A stretch of DNA of 64,000 bases from Humulus lupulus (lineage: Eukaryota; Streptophyta; Magnoliopsida; Rosales; Cannabaceae): positions 101,271,868-101,335,867 of the forward strand of contig NC_084797.1 of NCBI RefSeq assembly GCF_963169125.1, written 5' to 3'. The notes beneath the pieces were generated by a model. It was given only the letters and a program-made list of their open reading frames with translations, did not search any database and had not been told where the DNA came from. Below are positions 44,401 to 56,190 of this stretch, piece after piece. How positions within the stretch are numbered: the first letter of the stretch is position 1; each line of letters starts with the position of its first letter. A program made the translations under genes and the position numbers.

Positions 44401-45870
44401 TTGGAACATTAAGTCGACTGTTGTGTATGGCATTAGGTACTTAAGTCTTGAGTATTAGTAAGAAAGGTTATCATTGAGACTCAGTGCGGTGAAAAGTAAC
44501 AGACGGATGATCAGTGTTTGAAATCCTTGATTGAAAGAAGGGCGATGTAATTGGAGGCGGAACTCCTAGCTGTGAGGCATGTATAAGTCAAGGGATAACG
44601 CCATAAATTGTAATAGAATGGACAAGGCAACGACTGAGATTGGCATAACGTTAGTAGATAACGATTAGCTGGTGAGTGTCATTAATCTATGGAATTCAAA
44701 GTGTTGGCTTGAGTTGAAACAGGGAAGGACCCTGTCATGGTGGTACAAGTAGGATACCAGGATCGAGTGAAGGATCCAGTTAGGTTTTGGTTTTGAATGA
44801 GGGTTCTGAATGGACATCATTCCACTTCCTAGGGTACGTCGTACCGGGAAGGACGAGCGGGTGACAGAGTCTAGTGTTCTTCCTTTGGACCCCGAAGGGT
44901 TAGGTGATGTGGTGGCGTATCGCGGGAATAGACCACATTAGACCTTAAGTAAGGTATCCACATAAGAAAAGTTTTAACTCAGTTGATCGAGTTAGTGTAG
45001 TTGGGTCAAGTGAACTGGTTTCGGGATGGAACGTCGATGATATTGAATGGAGACCCTATAGTGTTTTAAATTTTTGGAATGGATTTAGTGAACGAAAAGA
45101 ACAGAGTGGGAACCTGGAATTATCAATTGATTGCAAGTGAAATGTCAGTCTGAAAGTTGATCAGATATCTTAAGGGATTGAGCGCTGGGTAGGCGAATAC
45201 TTGAGGTATTAAGGGAAGTGTAATCCCTGATGAGTTAGTCGTGGTAGCAGTTGCTGGTGTCTGGTTAATGAAACGCGACATAGGACATGGTAAAAGGTGA
45301 AGGATAGTGGATACTACTATTTGACAATGGCTCAGAGAGGAAGCCAGAGAGGCTGTTGGAATTCTTAAGGCAGGAGTGTCTGCCTATCTGCAAGAATAAA
45401 GAGCTTGTGAATTGTTAAATTATGAGGAACTAAAGCTCCGGAAGGAAAGAGTTGCATCTCTGCGTAATAACAGATGAGGATCTGTAAGGTGTTCAGAGAA
45501 AGAAGGGAGAGTTCGGACTCTTGATTCAACATAAAAAAAAAAATTTCGAAGTTGTATTAAGTGTTAGGCCAGCGGGGCCTACAAGCTGATCCCACCTAGT
45601 AGAGGTGATGACGTTTGAGGATCTCTGGAATCAGGAATAAGACAATGAATTGGTCATTGTAATCTAGGCAGACCCTGGGCTTCGGCAGGGTTGCGGTGTT
45701 AAAGAGGGGCTATCGAGAGTATGGCTATTAGACGAGATTTGCGAGCCAAGATTGTTCTCCTGAAAGAGCGTTGGTGGGAACTAAAGTAAGGCGATGGATC
45801 TTGGAGATTATGGTCAGATTGCGGGTTGCTGACTGATGTGTTTGGGTAAATTTCGAGGACGAAATTTTTA
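41444..45870 (+). other. Interior of element G: no recognisable gene
   Basis: About 4.4 kb with no open frame longer than about 80 codons and no gag, RT, RNase H or integrase motif in the frames I read. The first 250 bp resemble the leader of element C (GATAGGGCCTG, CTTGACTA), and the last 40 bp resemble its 3' end (TTTCGAGGACGAAATT). The ends are thus of chromovirus origin while the middle is unrelated or decayed beyond recognition. Confidence 0.7.
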
Positions 45871-45885
45871 TGAGGAGGGGATAGT

Positions 45886-48118
45886 TGTAACGACCCAAAT
45901 TCGCTATTAAGGCTTAAGGGCCTTGATTAGTGTGCCAGGAGGGCAGGTTGGGATTTATGTGTGATTTTATGAATTTAATGCATGGTTATGGTTTAAAGCA
46001 TGTTATTTGGCTATTTGTTTAACTGGGATGCATGGCTATGTTTACCAGTATGCATGTAGGCCCGAATCATGTTAGAAGGGCATAATTGTAATTTTGGCCA
46101 TGTTGGGCATAACTGTATTGATATGTGATAATTGTATTCTGTGAATTGTACCACGTGGGTGTGGTTGTATTATTGTGATGCACGTGCCGAGACGGTTCTA
46201 GAGAGCTAGTTAACTTCAGAGTCACAACGGGATTTCTATACCCGGCTCGGGAGGAGCCTAGGGGTACCTCGGGAATTTTACGGTTAAGTAGAGATTTAGC
46301 GGGTAATGGTTATTGGAGATTTAGTAACCTGGGTAACCATTAGTTACTGCTGAGAGTAACAAGTTTTAGAAAGAAAATGGTAGAAATGAAATAGAAATGA
46401 AAAGACTTAAGTACCCTTGAGGTTTAGGTGGGAAAGGATAGGCAAGGAGGGGCAAAGTGGTCATTTGGTTGGGAATTAGATAAATGGCAGTTGGTTTTAT
46501 GGGGTACACGGTTTGGGGCTTAACCATTTTGGTCTTGATAGAGTTTGAAGAGAAGAGAAAAGAGAGGGAAAAGCTAGGGCATGAGGAAGAAGAAGAAGAA
46601 GAAGAGAAGGAGAAGTTGGAGACCTAGGAGATGAAGGAAGCTTAGGGATGGATTCTCCATATGAGGTAAGGAATTTTATACACATTTAAGGCCTGATTAT
46701 GTTATGGGTTAAGAATTTGAGCATGGGTTAAGTTTGATGTTTGAGTTTTTATTTTTCTGAAATTGAAATCAAGGATGTGGATTTTGGGGATTTGATTGGG
46801 TGTTTAGATGTCTTTGGTGATGTTATGGGTTGTTGGATGGTTTATTTGGAGTCTTGAATTGGTTTTGGGGCTTGGGTGTGAGTTTGGGAAGGTTTTAGCT
46901 CGGAGAAAACGCAGGAGAAAACCCAGAATTCTGGGTCTGCGAAGGCGTGCCGCGACACACGTTTTTCGTGCCGCGGCAAGGGAGCCTCTGACTGATGGGT
47001 GCCGCGGCACAAGGCAAATTTCAGGGCATCATTTTTAGGCAATTTTAGGCCTTTGCTCCGGGGGTTCGGGGGATGTCTCCGGGGTGTTGTTTTAAGGTTT
47101 TAGAGGCCCCGGGAGTGTGGGATTGGTCCCGGGAAGTGGTTTTGGGTTGATTAGTAATGAGGGATGTTTCTTGTGTGTTGTGACTAGGTTCTTTGAGAGG
47201 CTCATGCTAGAGGACCGTGCTCGCGGCTTTAGTGCATCAGGAGGCTCGGAATGCAGGTAAGAAAACTATAGCACCCGTGAATAGGGCATGGCCCCAGATT
47301 GTATTATGTGCAAATGTTTAACCTTAAATGAATCATGATGTGTGTGAATGATTATTTCGAATGTACTATATGTGTGATTATGATGAAATGAACGGCAAGG
47401 GCCGAGTACGGCGTAGGCCGGGGCGGCCGTGGGCCGAGTACGGCGTAGGCCGGGGCGGCCGTGGGCCGAAAGTAACACCTAGCACATGGGTGCTATAGTC
47501 AGGGCGGGGCCCGGTGGATACATGTGTTATGCTATATTCAGGGTGGGACCCAAGGGATACATGAGTTATCCTCGCGGTGAGAACCGATACCCCAGGGCTT
47601 TGGTAAGGTCTCTGGGGCGGCATGGCCGTGTTTGCTTAGTCTAATGGTTGACTTGTTTATTTGAGGATTATCTGGTATGATAAACTTTATACATTGCATA
47701 TGTTATATTCTGCATGAGTTTTCTTGCTGGGCTTCGGCTCACGGGTGCTCTGTGTTGCAGGTAGGACAATGACTGAGTCAACCAACCATGAGTACGGAGA
47801 GTGTGAAGCGACGCGTACATGTTTGGCCTGCCCGACTGCTTTGGTTGGGGGTTTATTTGAAATTGGCTGTAATAATCTATGATTTTATAACTGATCAACT
47901 GTAAACTTATTTCAAGATGTAAATAGTTTTCAAACCTTATTTTTGGGATCCCAATTGTTTAATACTAGAAGTTTTTATTGAGTCAACGCATTTTCAAAGA
48001 TTACAGCCTTAACTTTTATTAGTCACACTTTTGCTTCAAAACCTCAGTTAGCGAGTTCATTGCACTGTTATGTCTTAAAACTCACTTAGTAACGGCTCTA
48101 AGGAAGTAGGGCGTTACA
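45886..48118 (+). repeat. 3' LTR of element G (2233 bp)
   Basis: TGTAACGACCC to GGGCGTTACA, preceded by polypurine tract GAGGAGGGGATAGT (45872-45885). Near-identical to 39132-41428 apart from the indels noted there. Confidence 0.92.
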
Positions 48119-49400
48119 GCAACTTCTTGGACCCAGATGACATGGGAGACCGAATTCATTCCTTCGCTTTAGGAGAATTGAATCGAGTCCGAGTTCTAGA
48201 TAAGGGTTCGTCCCGGAGGACTTTTAGCTTAGTTTTTACTTTCGTTTATCCTGACTCGTATACTTTGCTAACTTTCTTTCTGTTTATCCATTTCAGAAGA
48301 ATCTGATATGTCTAACCCGATGGAAAAGATGAAGCAAGCCCTTGACGCCCAGGTTGCCAAGACCAGGGCATCAGCTAAGAAAGCTGCCAAAGGCGTGCCC
48401 AAGCAGAAGGTGTTGGACACGATTCTTGGGCGTTCAGTGCCGGAGCCGAACCCAGTCGAGAAGGCCTCAGCGTTCGGTGCTGAAACTGTCCCGCCTCACC
48501 TTACCCGTCCTCTGGTAATCCACCTGGAGCAAGATCCTCTAGCAAGTCGAGGATCCGAGAAGAGAGTTGCGGACTCAGCTGCGGGTGAGTCCGCGAAGGG
48601 GGCAAAGAGGGCCAAGACCAAAGACCCTTCCTTGGCTAAGGATTCTTCCGGGGAAATTCAATTTGCCACTCGGGAACTTCTGGAAGCACCTGTGCTTCCA
48701 ATCAATCCGACCCTACCTGAAGAGGGAGAGATGATCTTGCGGGAGGAGCAGTCCAAGATGGTGTCCCGAACATGGGAAAACAGTCGGGGAAAGAGGGAGG
48801 AAGTTTACCGGGCCTTGACGATTTTTCGCAAGGTCGAGTTCTCCGAGCGTTCGGCAACCTTTAGTGTTTCCCAGCCAATCGTGGATCGACTTGTTGCTGA
48901 GACTGGGTTTCGTCCCGAATTGCAGCAGGACACAGCTCCATTCGCCGCGGACTTGTTGGAGCAGGTTGGGGCTACTATGTCCAACCTCTAGCTGAAACAG
49001 TACACCACCCTGGCCAACCAGGATGCTCTATTCATCTCCCAGGCTATCCGTCACCAGGCCACCGCGGTAAGTTATCCGGTTACATCTCCTTTTTCTTTTC
49101 GTATTTTTAGTTCTACAGATTCTATTTAACTTCGATTTATTCCAGGATGCTTTACTGGCCCATCGAAATGCCGACTTGGTGGTCGAGATGATGATGAAAT
49201 TGGAGACGGGCCAACTAGGGCTAGAGGCGGTTGTAAACCAGTGGGAAGCTGATAAAGAAGCCCTGGCCAAGGAGGTAGCTCAGGCCATAGTGGATCGCGA
49301 AGAGGCTGCTCGGGCCCAGTTCCAGATTGAAGAGACTTCATCCTAGAAAGAAGCCGAGTATAAAAAACTGGCGGCTAGTTTGGAGGCAGAGCTTCTTCAT
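48119..49400 (+). pseudogene. aORF-I, 3' part: antisense gene after the G insertion
   Basis: After the GCAAC duplication, coding resumes with FLDPDDMGDRIHSFALGELN. A predicted intron (acceptor TTTCAG near 48297) precedes an exon with MSNPMEKMKQALDAQ, an Ala/Lys-rich stretch, LLEAPVLPINPTLPEEGEMI and FRKVEFSERSATFSVSQPIV. The last intron is 49067-49145 (GTAAGT to CCAG, phase 0), followed by DALLAHRNADLVVEMMMKLE and a coiled-coil-like Glu/Ala-rich segment. Stops are TAG 48989 and TAG 49344. At about 49400 the gene is cut and fused to gag of the same element on the other strand. Exon order and the last intron match aORF-B and aORF-J. Confidence 0.75.
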
Positions 49401-49926
49401 GTTCGTCTGGTTAGGTGGGCCTTGTTCGGGATCTTGTCCCGGAGGAGGAATCAGCCTCACATTTTCGGGCACGTTATTCCCAGCCTGCGGGGTAGGCGGT
49501 TGTGTTCCTGGAGGCAAAACAAGTGGAGGACTAGCCACCAACCCTTGGGCAGCAATGAAAGCTTAGGATGGATTCTTGCATCCGTCGAGTGGCTTCTTTT
49601 TGTTCAGCAAACCTGGCCTCTTGGTCCAGGACTTGTTGTCTTAGTTTTGTCACCTCCGGGTCCTCCTGGTTGGGGTCAACTTCTTTTGGGATCGCTGGAT
49701 CCTCAGCTTCGAGATCATGGTATTCCCCCTCATTTCCCTCCTCTTCCTCGTAGTAATCTTCCTCATAATCTGTCCCACCTTCATAGTTCTATGACTCGTC
49801 AGGCAGGGGCATCTGATAAGGTGCGTCCTCGGGTTGGTTCTGAGGAAGAGGTTGACTGGGCATTGGCTCTCCATTGTCTTGTTCTTGGTTAGTAGGGTCA
49901 AAAGTGGTGTGTCTTGTGTTCACCAT
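49400..49926 (-). pseudogene. Element I gag, N-terminal stub
   Basis: From ATG 49926 the minus strand reads MVNTRHTTFDPTNQEQDNGE, an acidic stretch rich in Glu and Tyr, and DPEVTKLRQQVLDQEARFAE, a short coiled coil as at the N-terminus of Tat gag. There is a TAG at 49789-49791 and a frameshift near 49550; the second frame continues with a Pro-rich segment (LVLPPGTQPPTPQAGNN). It stops at the deletion junction with aORF-I at about 49400, so capsid and zinc-finger regions are missing. Confidence 0.72.
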
Positions 49927-49936
49927 TGTTGCAGAT

Positions 49937-49986
49937 GTTCAAGATCAACTCAAGCTTTCTTTAGGCTCTCAATGAAAGCACCAAAA
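49937..49986 (-). other. Leader of element I next to its 5' LTR
   Basis: On the minus strand the LTR end AGTAAACA is followed by TTTTGGTGCTTTCATTGAGA. The primer site should lie here, but I cannot assign a tRNA with confidence. The gag ATG follows within 60 bp. Confidence 0.55.
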
Positions 49987-50220
49987 TGTTTACTGAGTTT
50001 TTCGGAAACTAGAATTATCAAAGATAAGAGAGCTTAGAAAGTAATAAATAAAGATTATCGCACAAGGAGTTTTACGTGGTTGGGGCATTAAAGAGCCTTA
50101 GTTTAGGAGTCAATTGTATGATAGATTTTTAGGAGCTTAAGTAATGAACTCTCTAAATTTGAGTCGAGTGTATGCTTTTTAGAGAAGAATTCGATCCCTT
50201 TCCCTAGTGCACCACTGTTC

Positions 50221-50231
50221 ATATTTATAGG
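50221..50231 (-). promoter_or_regulatory. TATA box of LTR I (sense promoter)
   Basis: The minus strand reads CCTATAAATAT, matching the TATA boxes of LTR B and LTR J in position and sequence. Confidence 0.65.
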
Positions 50232-50696
50232 CAAGTGAGTGCACTGGGCTTGGGCCGGACTAATCTGGGCCCAGTAGGGGTATAAATATTATCTTCTCTC
50301 TGATGGAGGCTTAATACAGAGGATTGTAATATATAAAATGCACTAACTAAGGCCCATTGGGCCAGCCCAAGCTTAACCACACTATAAGACTAACGACAGA
50401 ATGCTGCTTCAATTTGGGTGTCATGGGCTTCGAGGGAGATTGGGGGGACAGGATCTGTCAGAGTAGTGGCAGTACAGTTCTGAACCGACGACGTACAATC
50501 CCGATGTAAACTCTTCTGCAGGTTAACTATGGGGACATAGCTCCACACTTCTTGGGGTGATGTCAGTATCGGGGATACTTTATCATGCCCAACCTGGTCA
50601 CCGGGTCCAGGTTCGTTTACCAACATCCCTCTTTGTTTCCTAGGGTCTTGGTTCGTTTACCAGGACCCGAGTTCATCCACAGCCATTGTAACACCT

Positions 50697-53005
50697 CAAG
50701 TTGCTAATAAGGTTTAGGACCTTGATTAGTGTGCCTGAAGGGAAATAATTGAATTAACATGTTAATATATGAATTTAAATGAATATGTGATTAGAATGCA
50801 TGTTTAGGTGGAATAAATATGTGTGTGGGCCCCGTTTGTTAGTTAGGGGTAAATTGGTAATCTTAGCCCGCTGAGGGCATAAATGTAATAATTATGTTAT
50901 ATGATTAATACCACGTGTGAGTGGTGATATTATTGTGATGCACGTGCCGAGACGGTCCTAGGGAGCTAATTAGTTTAAAAGTCACAACGAGATTAAATAC
51001 CCAGCTCGGGAGGAGCCTCGGGGTATTTTGGGAATTTTATAATTTGAGTTTGTGAGTTAATGGTTAATGGTAATTGAGTAACTTGAGTGACCGTTGGTAA
51101 CTATTGAGAGTAACATATTTTAGATGAGAAAATGGTAGATTTGTAGGAAAGGTGAAATGGCAAAAATGCCCTTGAGGTTTAGCTAGAAAAGGATTTTGAT
51201 GGAGGGGTAAAATAGTCTTTTGGCAGAGGCTTAGACAGCTTCAGCTGGGGGAAAAGAGGATTCACGTTGTAACACTTGGTCACATTTTGCTCTTGCTGAA
51301 ATTGGAGTAGAACTAAAAGGAAAAAGGAAAACCAAGGGCAAGAAGGAGAAAAGAGGGGAGCTGAAATTGGGAACTTAGGAGGAGAATCAAGATGCTTGAG
51401 GCAACTAAAATCAAGTATAGGCTAAGGCTTTTTCAGAGGTAAGAGTTTATCCCCTGTTTTACTAAGTTTCAAGTTTGATTTTAGAAAGTAAGCATGAAAA
51501 TTGAAAGATTGTAGCGGCTGGTTTTGTATGGGAATTCAGCTTGGTAATCAAGAGGATTTGATTTGAAGCTGGGTTTGGAGAGGGCTCAAAGTCGAATTCT
51601 TGATTGAGGTAAGAGTTTTGAACATCTTTGAGTTTTCGTATCTAATGTGGTTTAAGAATTTGGAAGCATGGTTTAAGTTTTTCAACCTTTAGTTTAAGCT
51701 TTTGGCCTGCTGGTTTAAGTTTCTGATGTTTGAAACCAAAGTGTGGATTTTGGGTGTGATTGTGTGTTTGACCTTATTGCTGGTGTTTATAGGTTGTTAG
51801 ATGGTTCATTTGGGGTTTTAAATTGATTTTGGGGTTTAGGTATGTGTTTGGGTTGAATTGGAAGTGTTTTGGCTCGGCGAAAGGCTGCATCAGGAGTTGG
51901 GGGATTTTCTGGGCGCCGTGGCCCTCCTCGGTGGGCGCCGCGGCGCTAGTCTATTTCTGGGCAGGGAGATTTTGTAATTTTGGGCATTTGCCCTGGGGGC
52001 TCGGGGGATGTTTCTGTTACATTGTTTTGGGAAATTGGAAGTCCCGAGAGTACAGGATTTGTTCCGGGAAGTGGTTTTGGATTGATTAGTATTAAAGAGT
52101 GTTTTATATGTGTTGTGTTTTCGGAGAGGCTCGGGTTAGAGGACCGTGCTCGTGACTTTGGTGCATTGTGAAGCTCGGGATATAGGTAAGAAAACTGTAG
52201 TACCCGTAGAGCAGGGCATGGGCCCATAGTGTTGTTGCAGGGCATGACCCTAGATTGATTTACATGTTAGGGTGTAGCCCTTGATTGAATTGTTATATGC
52301 TTGAATGTTGTTTGAGTTATGCTATATGTGATTATAGTAGAATGAACGGCAAGGAGCCAGGAACGGCAAAGGGCCGAGAACGGCAGTGGGGCCGAAAGTA
52401 ACACTTAGCACATGGAGTGCTTATTGTTAGGGTGAGACCCCAATGGATACATGGGATATCCTTACGGTGAGAACCGAGATCCCAGGCTTTGGTAACGCTT
52501 CTGGGACGGCATGGCCGTATTTGTTTAGTCTGATGGACTATCTATTTTATTTGTGGATTATCTGATATGTTGATTATATAATATGCATATGTTATGTGTT
52601 GTATGAGTTTTCTTGCTGGGCTTCGGCTCACAGGTGCTCTGTGTTGCAGGTAAGGGCAAAGGAAAAGTCAATCAGCCATGAGTACGGAGAGCATGAAGCG
52701 ACGCGTACATGTTTGGCCTACCCGACTGCTTTGGTTGGGGGCATTTTGAGAAATGGTTGTATTAAACTGTGATTTTGATAGTTAATTATCTGTAAACCCA
52801 TTTTTGAGTTGTAAATATTTTATAAACTAAATTTTGGGATCCCAAATGTTAGACACTTGGAATTTTCAATGAAACAAGGTATTTTCAAAGATTACAGCCT
52901 TGACTTTTTGTTTAATCACACTTTTGTTCTAAAAACCTCGTTTAGTGAGTTAATTGCACATTTTAAACTCACTTAGTAACAGCTCTAAGGTAGTAGGGTG
53001 TTACA
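50697..53005 (+). mobile_element. Element F: solo LTR, Tekay-like family related to G
   Basis: 2309 bp, TGTAACACCTC to GGGTGTTACA, with perfect 5-bp duplication GCCAT (50692-50696 and 53006-53010). Both ends and the internal block GGCTCACAGGTGCT match the LTRs of G, but overall divergence makes it a different family. No interior sequence or primer site. It is inserted in the LTR of element I. Confidence 0.93.
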
Positions 53006-53276
53006 GCCATCCTGGTCTAATCTCGAAATTGGTAACCACGACCTCTTCATTACATCCCGGGAGGCATCGAAGGATGCGGTCTGGGAGTATGCAACAAACC
53101 AACGCGATGGTCCTGGATTCTATTCCGAGATGCCCTTTGGGCCTTACTGAGACTTGGGTCGCCAGAGTTCGTTTCGTCTTCGTCTACTGGGCCTGATTTG
53201 GGCTTTAAGTCCCTGTAATGCGGCCCATAAACTCCATAATGTGGATCCATACACTTGGGGAGAAACGGGGATAACA

Positions 53277-53990
53277 TGTACTTTAATTATTTAGAATTTA
53301 TCGAGAAAAAAAAATTAAATTACAAAAGAGTACACAAGCATGGTTATGTTTTCTAGTTTCTTTAAAATAATATAACAATTTTGGGTGTGAATATTAATCA
53401 CTTTTTTTTTTTTTATTTCTTCCTTACTCCTTTTAATTAATCAATTATTATTAAATATATAATTTTAACTAATTGACTTACATATTCTCACGAAATATAA
53501 AGAAATATTAAAAAACTAATTTTTTTTACACAACTCCTAAACATCTTATAAATTACATATATATATTAATTCGTCTATATTGTGAAGAATTTTTTTTACA
53601 TAATATTAATTTTAGGACTTTTTTTGTAAATACGGTGATTATATTTTTAATTCATCAATATATAACTTTTATGTTTTATTTCAAAAATACGGTTTGCAAG
53701 TCATATTCGGTCTCCCACTCTTCCTTCCACATGATCTCCACCTCTCACATCTACACGATCTCATCTTTTCTTATCTACCAGCTCCGGTGACAACCATTGT
53801 CGGAGCTATAAACCTTCAAAAAGTAACTAGAAATCTCCTCCCGTCAAATCCAAATCACCACATCAATCTAGTTCACATTGAAAATTCGAAAAACCAACAA
53901 AATCTGCAATTAGATTGAAATCCTATTGAATTTTGACTTCAAAAACAATCCCAACCACTCAAATCTTTGCAGCTTTTAGGTAAGTTCTTA
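53277..53990. other. AT-rich DNA right of element I; no supported gene
   Basis: There are long A/T tracts up to about 53690, then a C/T-rich stretch with one 74-codon frame (53694-53918) and a GTAAGTTCTTAC donor-like site near 53980. This could be a leader exon of an unrecognised, possibly transposon-derived gene, but I see no protein similarity. Confidence 0.5.
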
Positions 53991-53994
53991 CTAC

Positions 53995-56190
53995 TTTTGT
54001 TGCTCTATTTTTTTGTTGGGTGTTTCAATGGTTGCTCTGAATATTGAACATGTTGCTTATGGGTTGCTCTGAATATTGTACATGTTGCTGAATATGTTGC
54101 TTCCTAGTTGCTAAATGAGTTATAAAGGTTGCTGAAAAACTTGCTTAAGAGTTTCTCTGTTTGTTGTATATGTTGTTGATTGATTTGGTTGAATCTAAAT
54201 GGGTTGCTTTAAATCTTTTGGTTGTTGCAATAATATTCATTAAACAAGCATTTAGAAGAAATCGTGAGAACAAGCAATTTCCAAGTTCTTGTTTAAAGGA
54301 GGAAAATCATATTTTATACTTTGCTGATTTCAATTGGTAGCTTAATTTGCTCTGTTATTACTTTTGTTGCTCTGTTTCTTTGTTTGGTGTTTATAGTTGC
54401 TGAGGTTGTTTTATATGCTCATTATAAAAGGATGTGGTTTTTTTAATAGATTGCTTATTGATTGCTTAAGGGGTTATAAATGATGATGAAGAGGTTGCTT
54501 AAGAGTTCTTTTATTTGTTGTGCATGTTGCTTATAGGTTTCTAAAGTAATAGTAAATATTGTTGTATATGTTTCATATAATGATTGGTAGTTGTTGGATA
54601 AGTTGCTTAAATATTTCTTTATATGTTGCTTATGGGGATTATGGGTTTCTTTAAGGGTTACTAATAATTAGGTTATAATAATGATGGTTAGTTGCTGAGG
54701 ATGTTGTATATGCTCATTATAAAAAGATGTGGTTTTTTTGAATAGGTTGTTTATTAGTTGCTTAAGGGGTTATAACTGTCGCTGAAGAGGTTGCTTAAGT
54801 GTTCTTTTATTTGCTACATGTTGCTTATAGGTTGCTAAAGCAATAGTAAAGATTGTTGTATATGTTGATTATAATGATTGGTAGTTGTTGAATAGGTTGC
54901 TTAAATGTTTCTTTATATGTTGTTTATGTTGATTATAATGATTGGTAGTTGTTGAATAGGTTGCTTAAATGTTTCTTTATATGTTGTTTATGGGGATTAA
55001 GGGTTTATTTAAGGGTTGCTAGTAATTAGGTTGTAATAATGATGGTTATTTGCTGCATAAGTTGCTTTGTAGTTGTTGAGGCTCTTGAATATGCTCATTA
55101 TAAAAGGATGTGGTTTTTTGAATATGTTGCTTATCAGTTGTTTAAGGGGTTATAAATGTTGCTGAAAAGTTTTCTTAAGAGTTATTTTATTTTATGTGCA
55201 TGTTTCTTATGAGTTGCTAAAATAATAGTAAAGATTGTTGTATATGTTGCTTATAATGATATGCGGTTGCTGAATAGTTGAAATGTTTCTTTAAGGGTTG
55301 TTGTATAATGTCGCTTTATAGTATAAAGTGTAACTTCAAGGGTTGCTTAATAAGTTCCTTATATGTTGCTTATAAGGTTTATCTTGGTTGTAGGAAATGG
55401 ATGACATTGCAGTCAAAGTGGACATAGTAGAAAGACTTGAAGAAACCCTCGACAAAAAGATTAGATATTGACTTACAAAATCATACATTATTGCTTCATT
55501 TTTTTCAAAACAATATGAAAAGCTCAATTGTTTGATCTATACAATGGTTTTTGGTCCATTTCCCTTATGTTTTACTTCAAAATTACTGATAATTTCTTTA
55601 ATATACAAAGGTTATGTACTTAATAATTTTATTGTTATCTAATTTCATTAACATGTTGCTTAGGTTCCTTTTGGGTTGATGTACATGTAGGCATATAGAG
55701 TTGCTCACAAGGAAGTATTATATGTTACTTTGAGGGATTACGTGTTTCCTTAAGGGTTGCTAAATTTTTGCTATAATAGAGATTGTGGGTTGTTGAATAG
55801 GTTGCTTAAGGATTGCTTAAATAATTATAAAGGTTGTTGTATATGTTGATATAAAGATTGTGGGTCGCTAAATGCTTAATGGTTGCTTAAAAGGGTTGAT
55901 TTATATGTTGTTTTTGGGATTATAAGTTGCAGGTTGTTGAATAGGCTGCTTAAGAGTTGCTTGAAAATATTTCTTTATATGTTTGCATATAAAGTTTCTT
56001 AGGAATTTCAATGGTTGCATATCATGTTACTTTATGGGTTGCTTATGAGTTTTCATAGTTTTTTGACATATTACTTTTTATGATAATGGTGGGTTGCTTA
56101 AGAGTTGAATGGGTTGCTTACAAGGGGTTGCTTAAGGGTTGTTTAAGGGTTGTTGAGTAGGTTGATTAAGGGTTGCTTTATATGCTGCTT
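53995..56190 (+). repeat. ~2.2 kb TTGCTTA/GTTGCT-rich degenerate repeat
   Basis: Motifs such as GGTTGCTTAAG, GTTGCTTATG, GTTGTATATG and GGTTGCTGAA recur dozens of times. Larger blocks are duplicated too: TGCTCATTATAAAA, then GGATGTGGTTTTTT, occur near 54417, 54712 and 55095, and TGATTGGTAGTTGTTGAATAG occurs in nearby copies around 54870-54970. It is non-coding in all frames and strongly T/G-biased on the plus strand. Confidence 0.75.
55394..55470 (+). other. Weak candidate exon inside the TTGCTTA region
   Basis: After a pyrimidine-rich stretch and TTGTAG, a 24-codon frame MDDIAVKVDIVERLEETLDK ends at TGA near 55470. It differs in composition from the repeats around it. With the donor-like site near 53980 it could be a coding exon after a long intron. 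No family is recognised and the support is slight. Confidence 0.2.

Larger units (their letters stand above)
39132..48118 (+). mobile_element. Element G: structurally complete but coding-empty Tekay-like LTR retrotransposon
   Basis: It is 8987 bp with LTRs at 39132-41428 and 45886-48118, a perfect 5-bp duplication GCAAC (39127-39131 and 48119-48123), tRNA-Met primer site and polypurine tract. The 4457-bp interior carries no gag or pol that I can recognise. It is inserted in an exon of the antisense gene of element I. Solo LTR 459-2660 belongs to a related family. Confidence 0.93.
37941..53276 (-). mobile_element. Element I: Tat-lineage remnant without pol, split by C, G and F
   Basis: Pieces in order are antisense gene exons on the plus strand (37941-39131 and 48119-49400), a gag N-terminal stub on the minus strand (49400-49926), leader and 5' LTR (49987-50696 and 53006-53276). 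Integrase, RNase H, RT and protease are missing between antisense gene and gag. The 3' LTR and the start of the antisense gene are missing left of 37941, where element C ends. It is an internally deleted derivative of a third Tat family. Confidence 0.82.
49987..53276 (-). repeat. 5' LTR of Tat element I (~0.98 kb, split by solo LTR F)
   Basis: On the minus strand it starts TGTTATCCCC (at 53276) and ends AGTAAACA (at 49987). The start matches the TGTTATCC start of LTRs B and J. A TATA box lies at 50221-50231. Net length is 976 bp after removing F and one duplication copy. The 3' LTR partner is not in the window. Confidence 0.78.

Noticed and set aside
48308..48991. 227-codon plus-strand frame as an intact gene
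   Set aside because: It is one internal exon of aORF-I: it starts after a splice acceptor and its stop at 48989 is premature, with homologous sequence and the conserved phase-0 intron beyond it.
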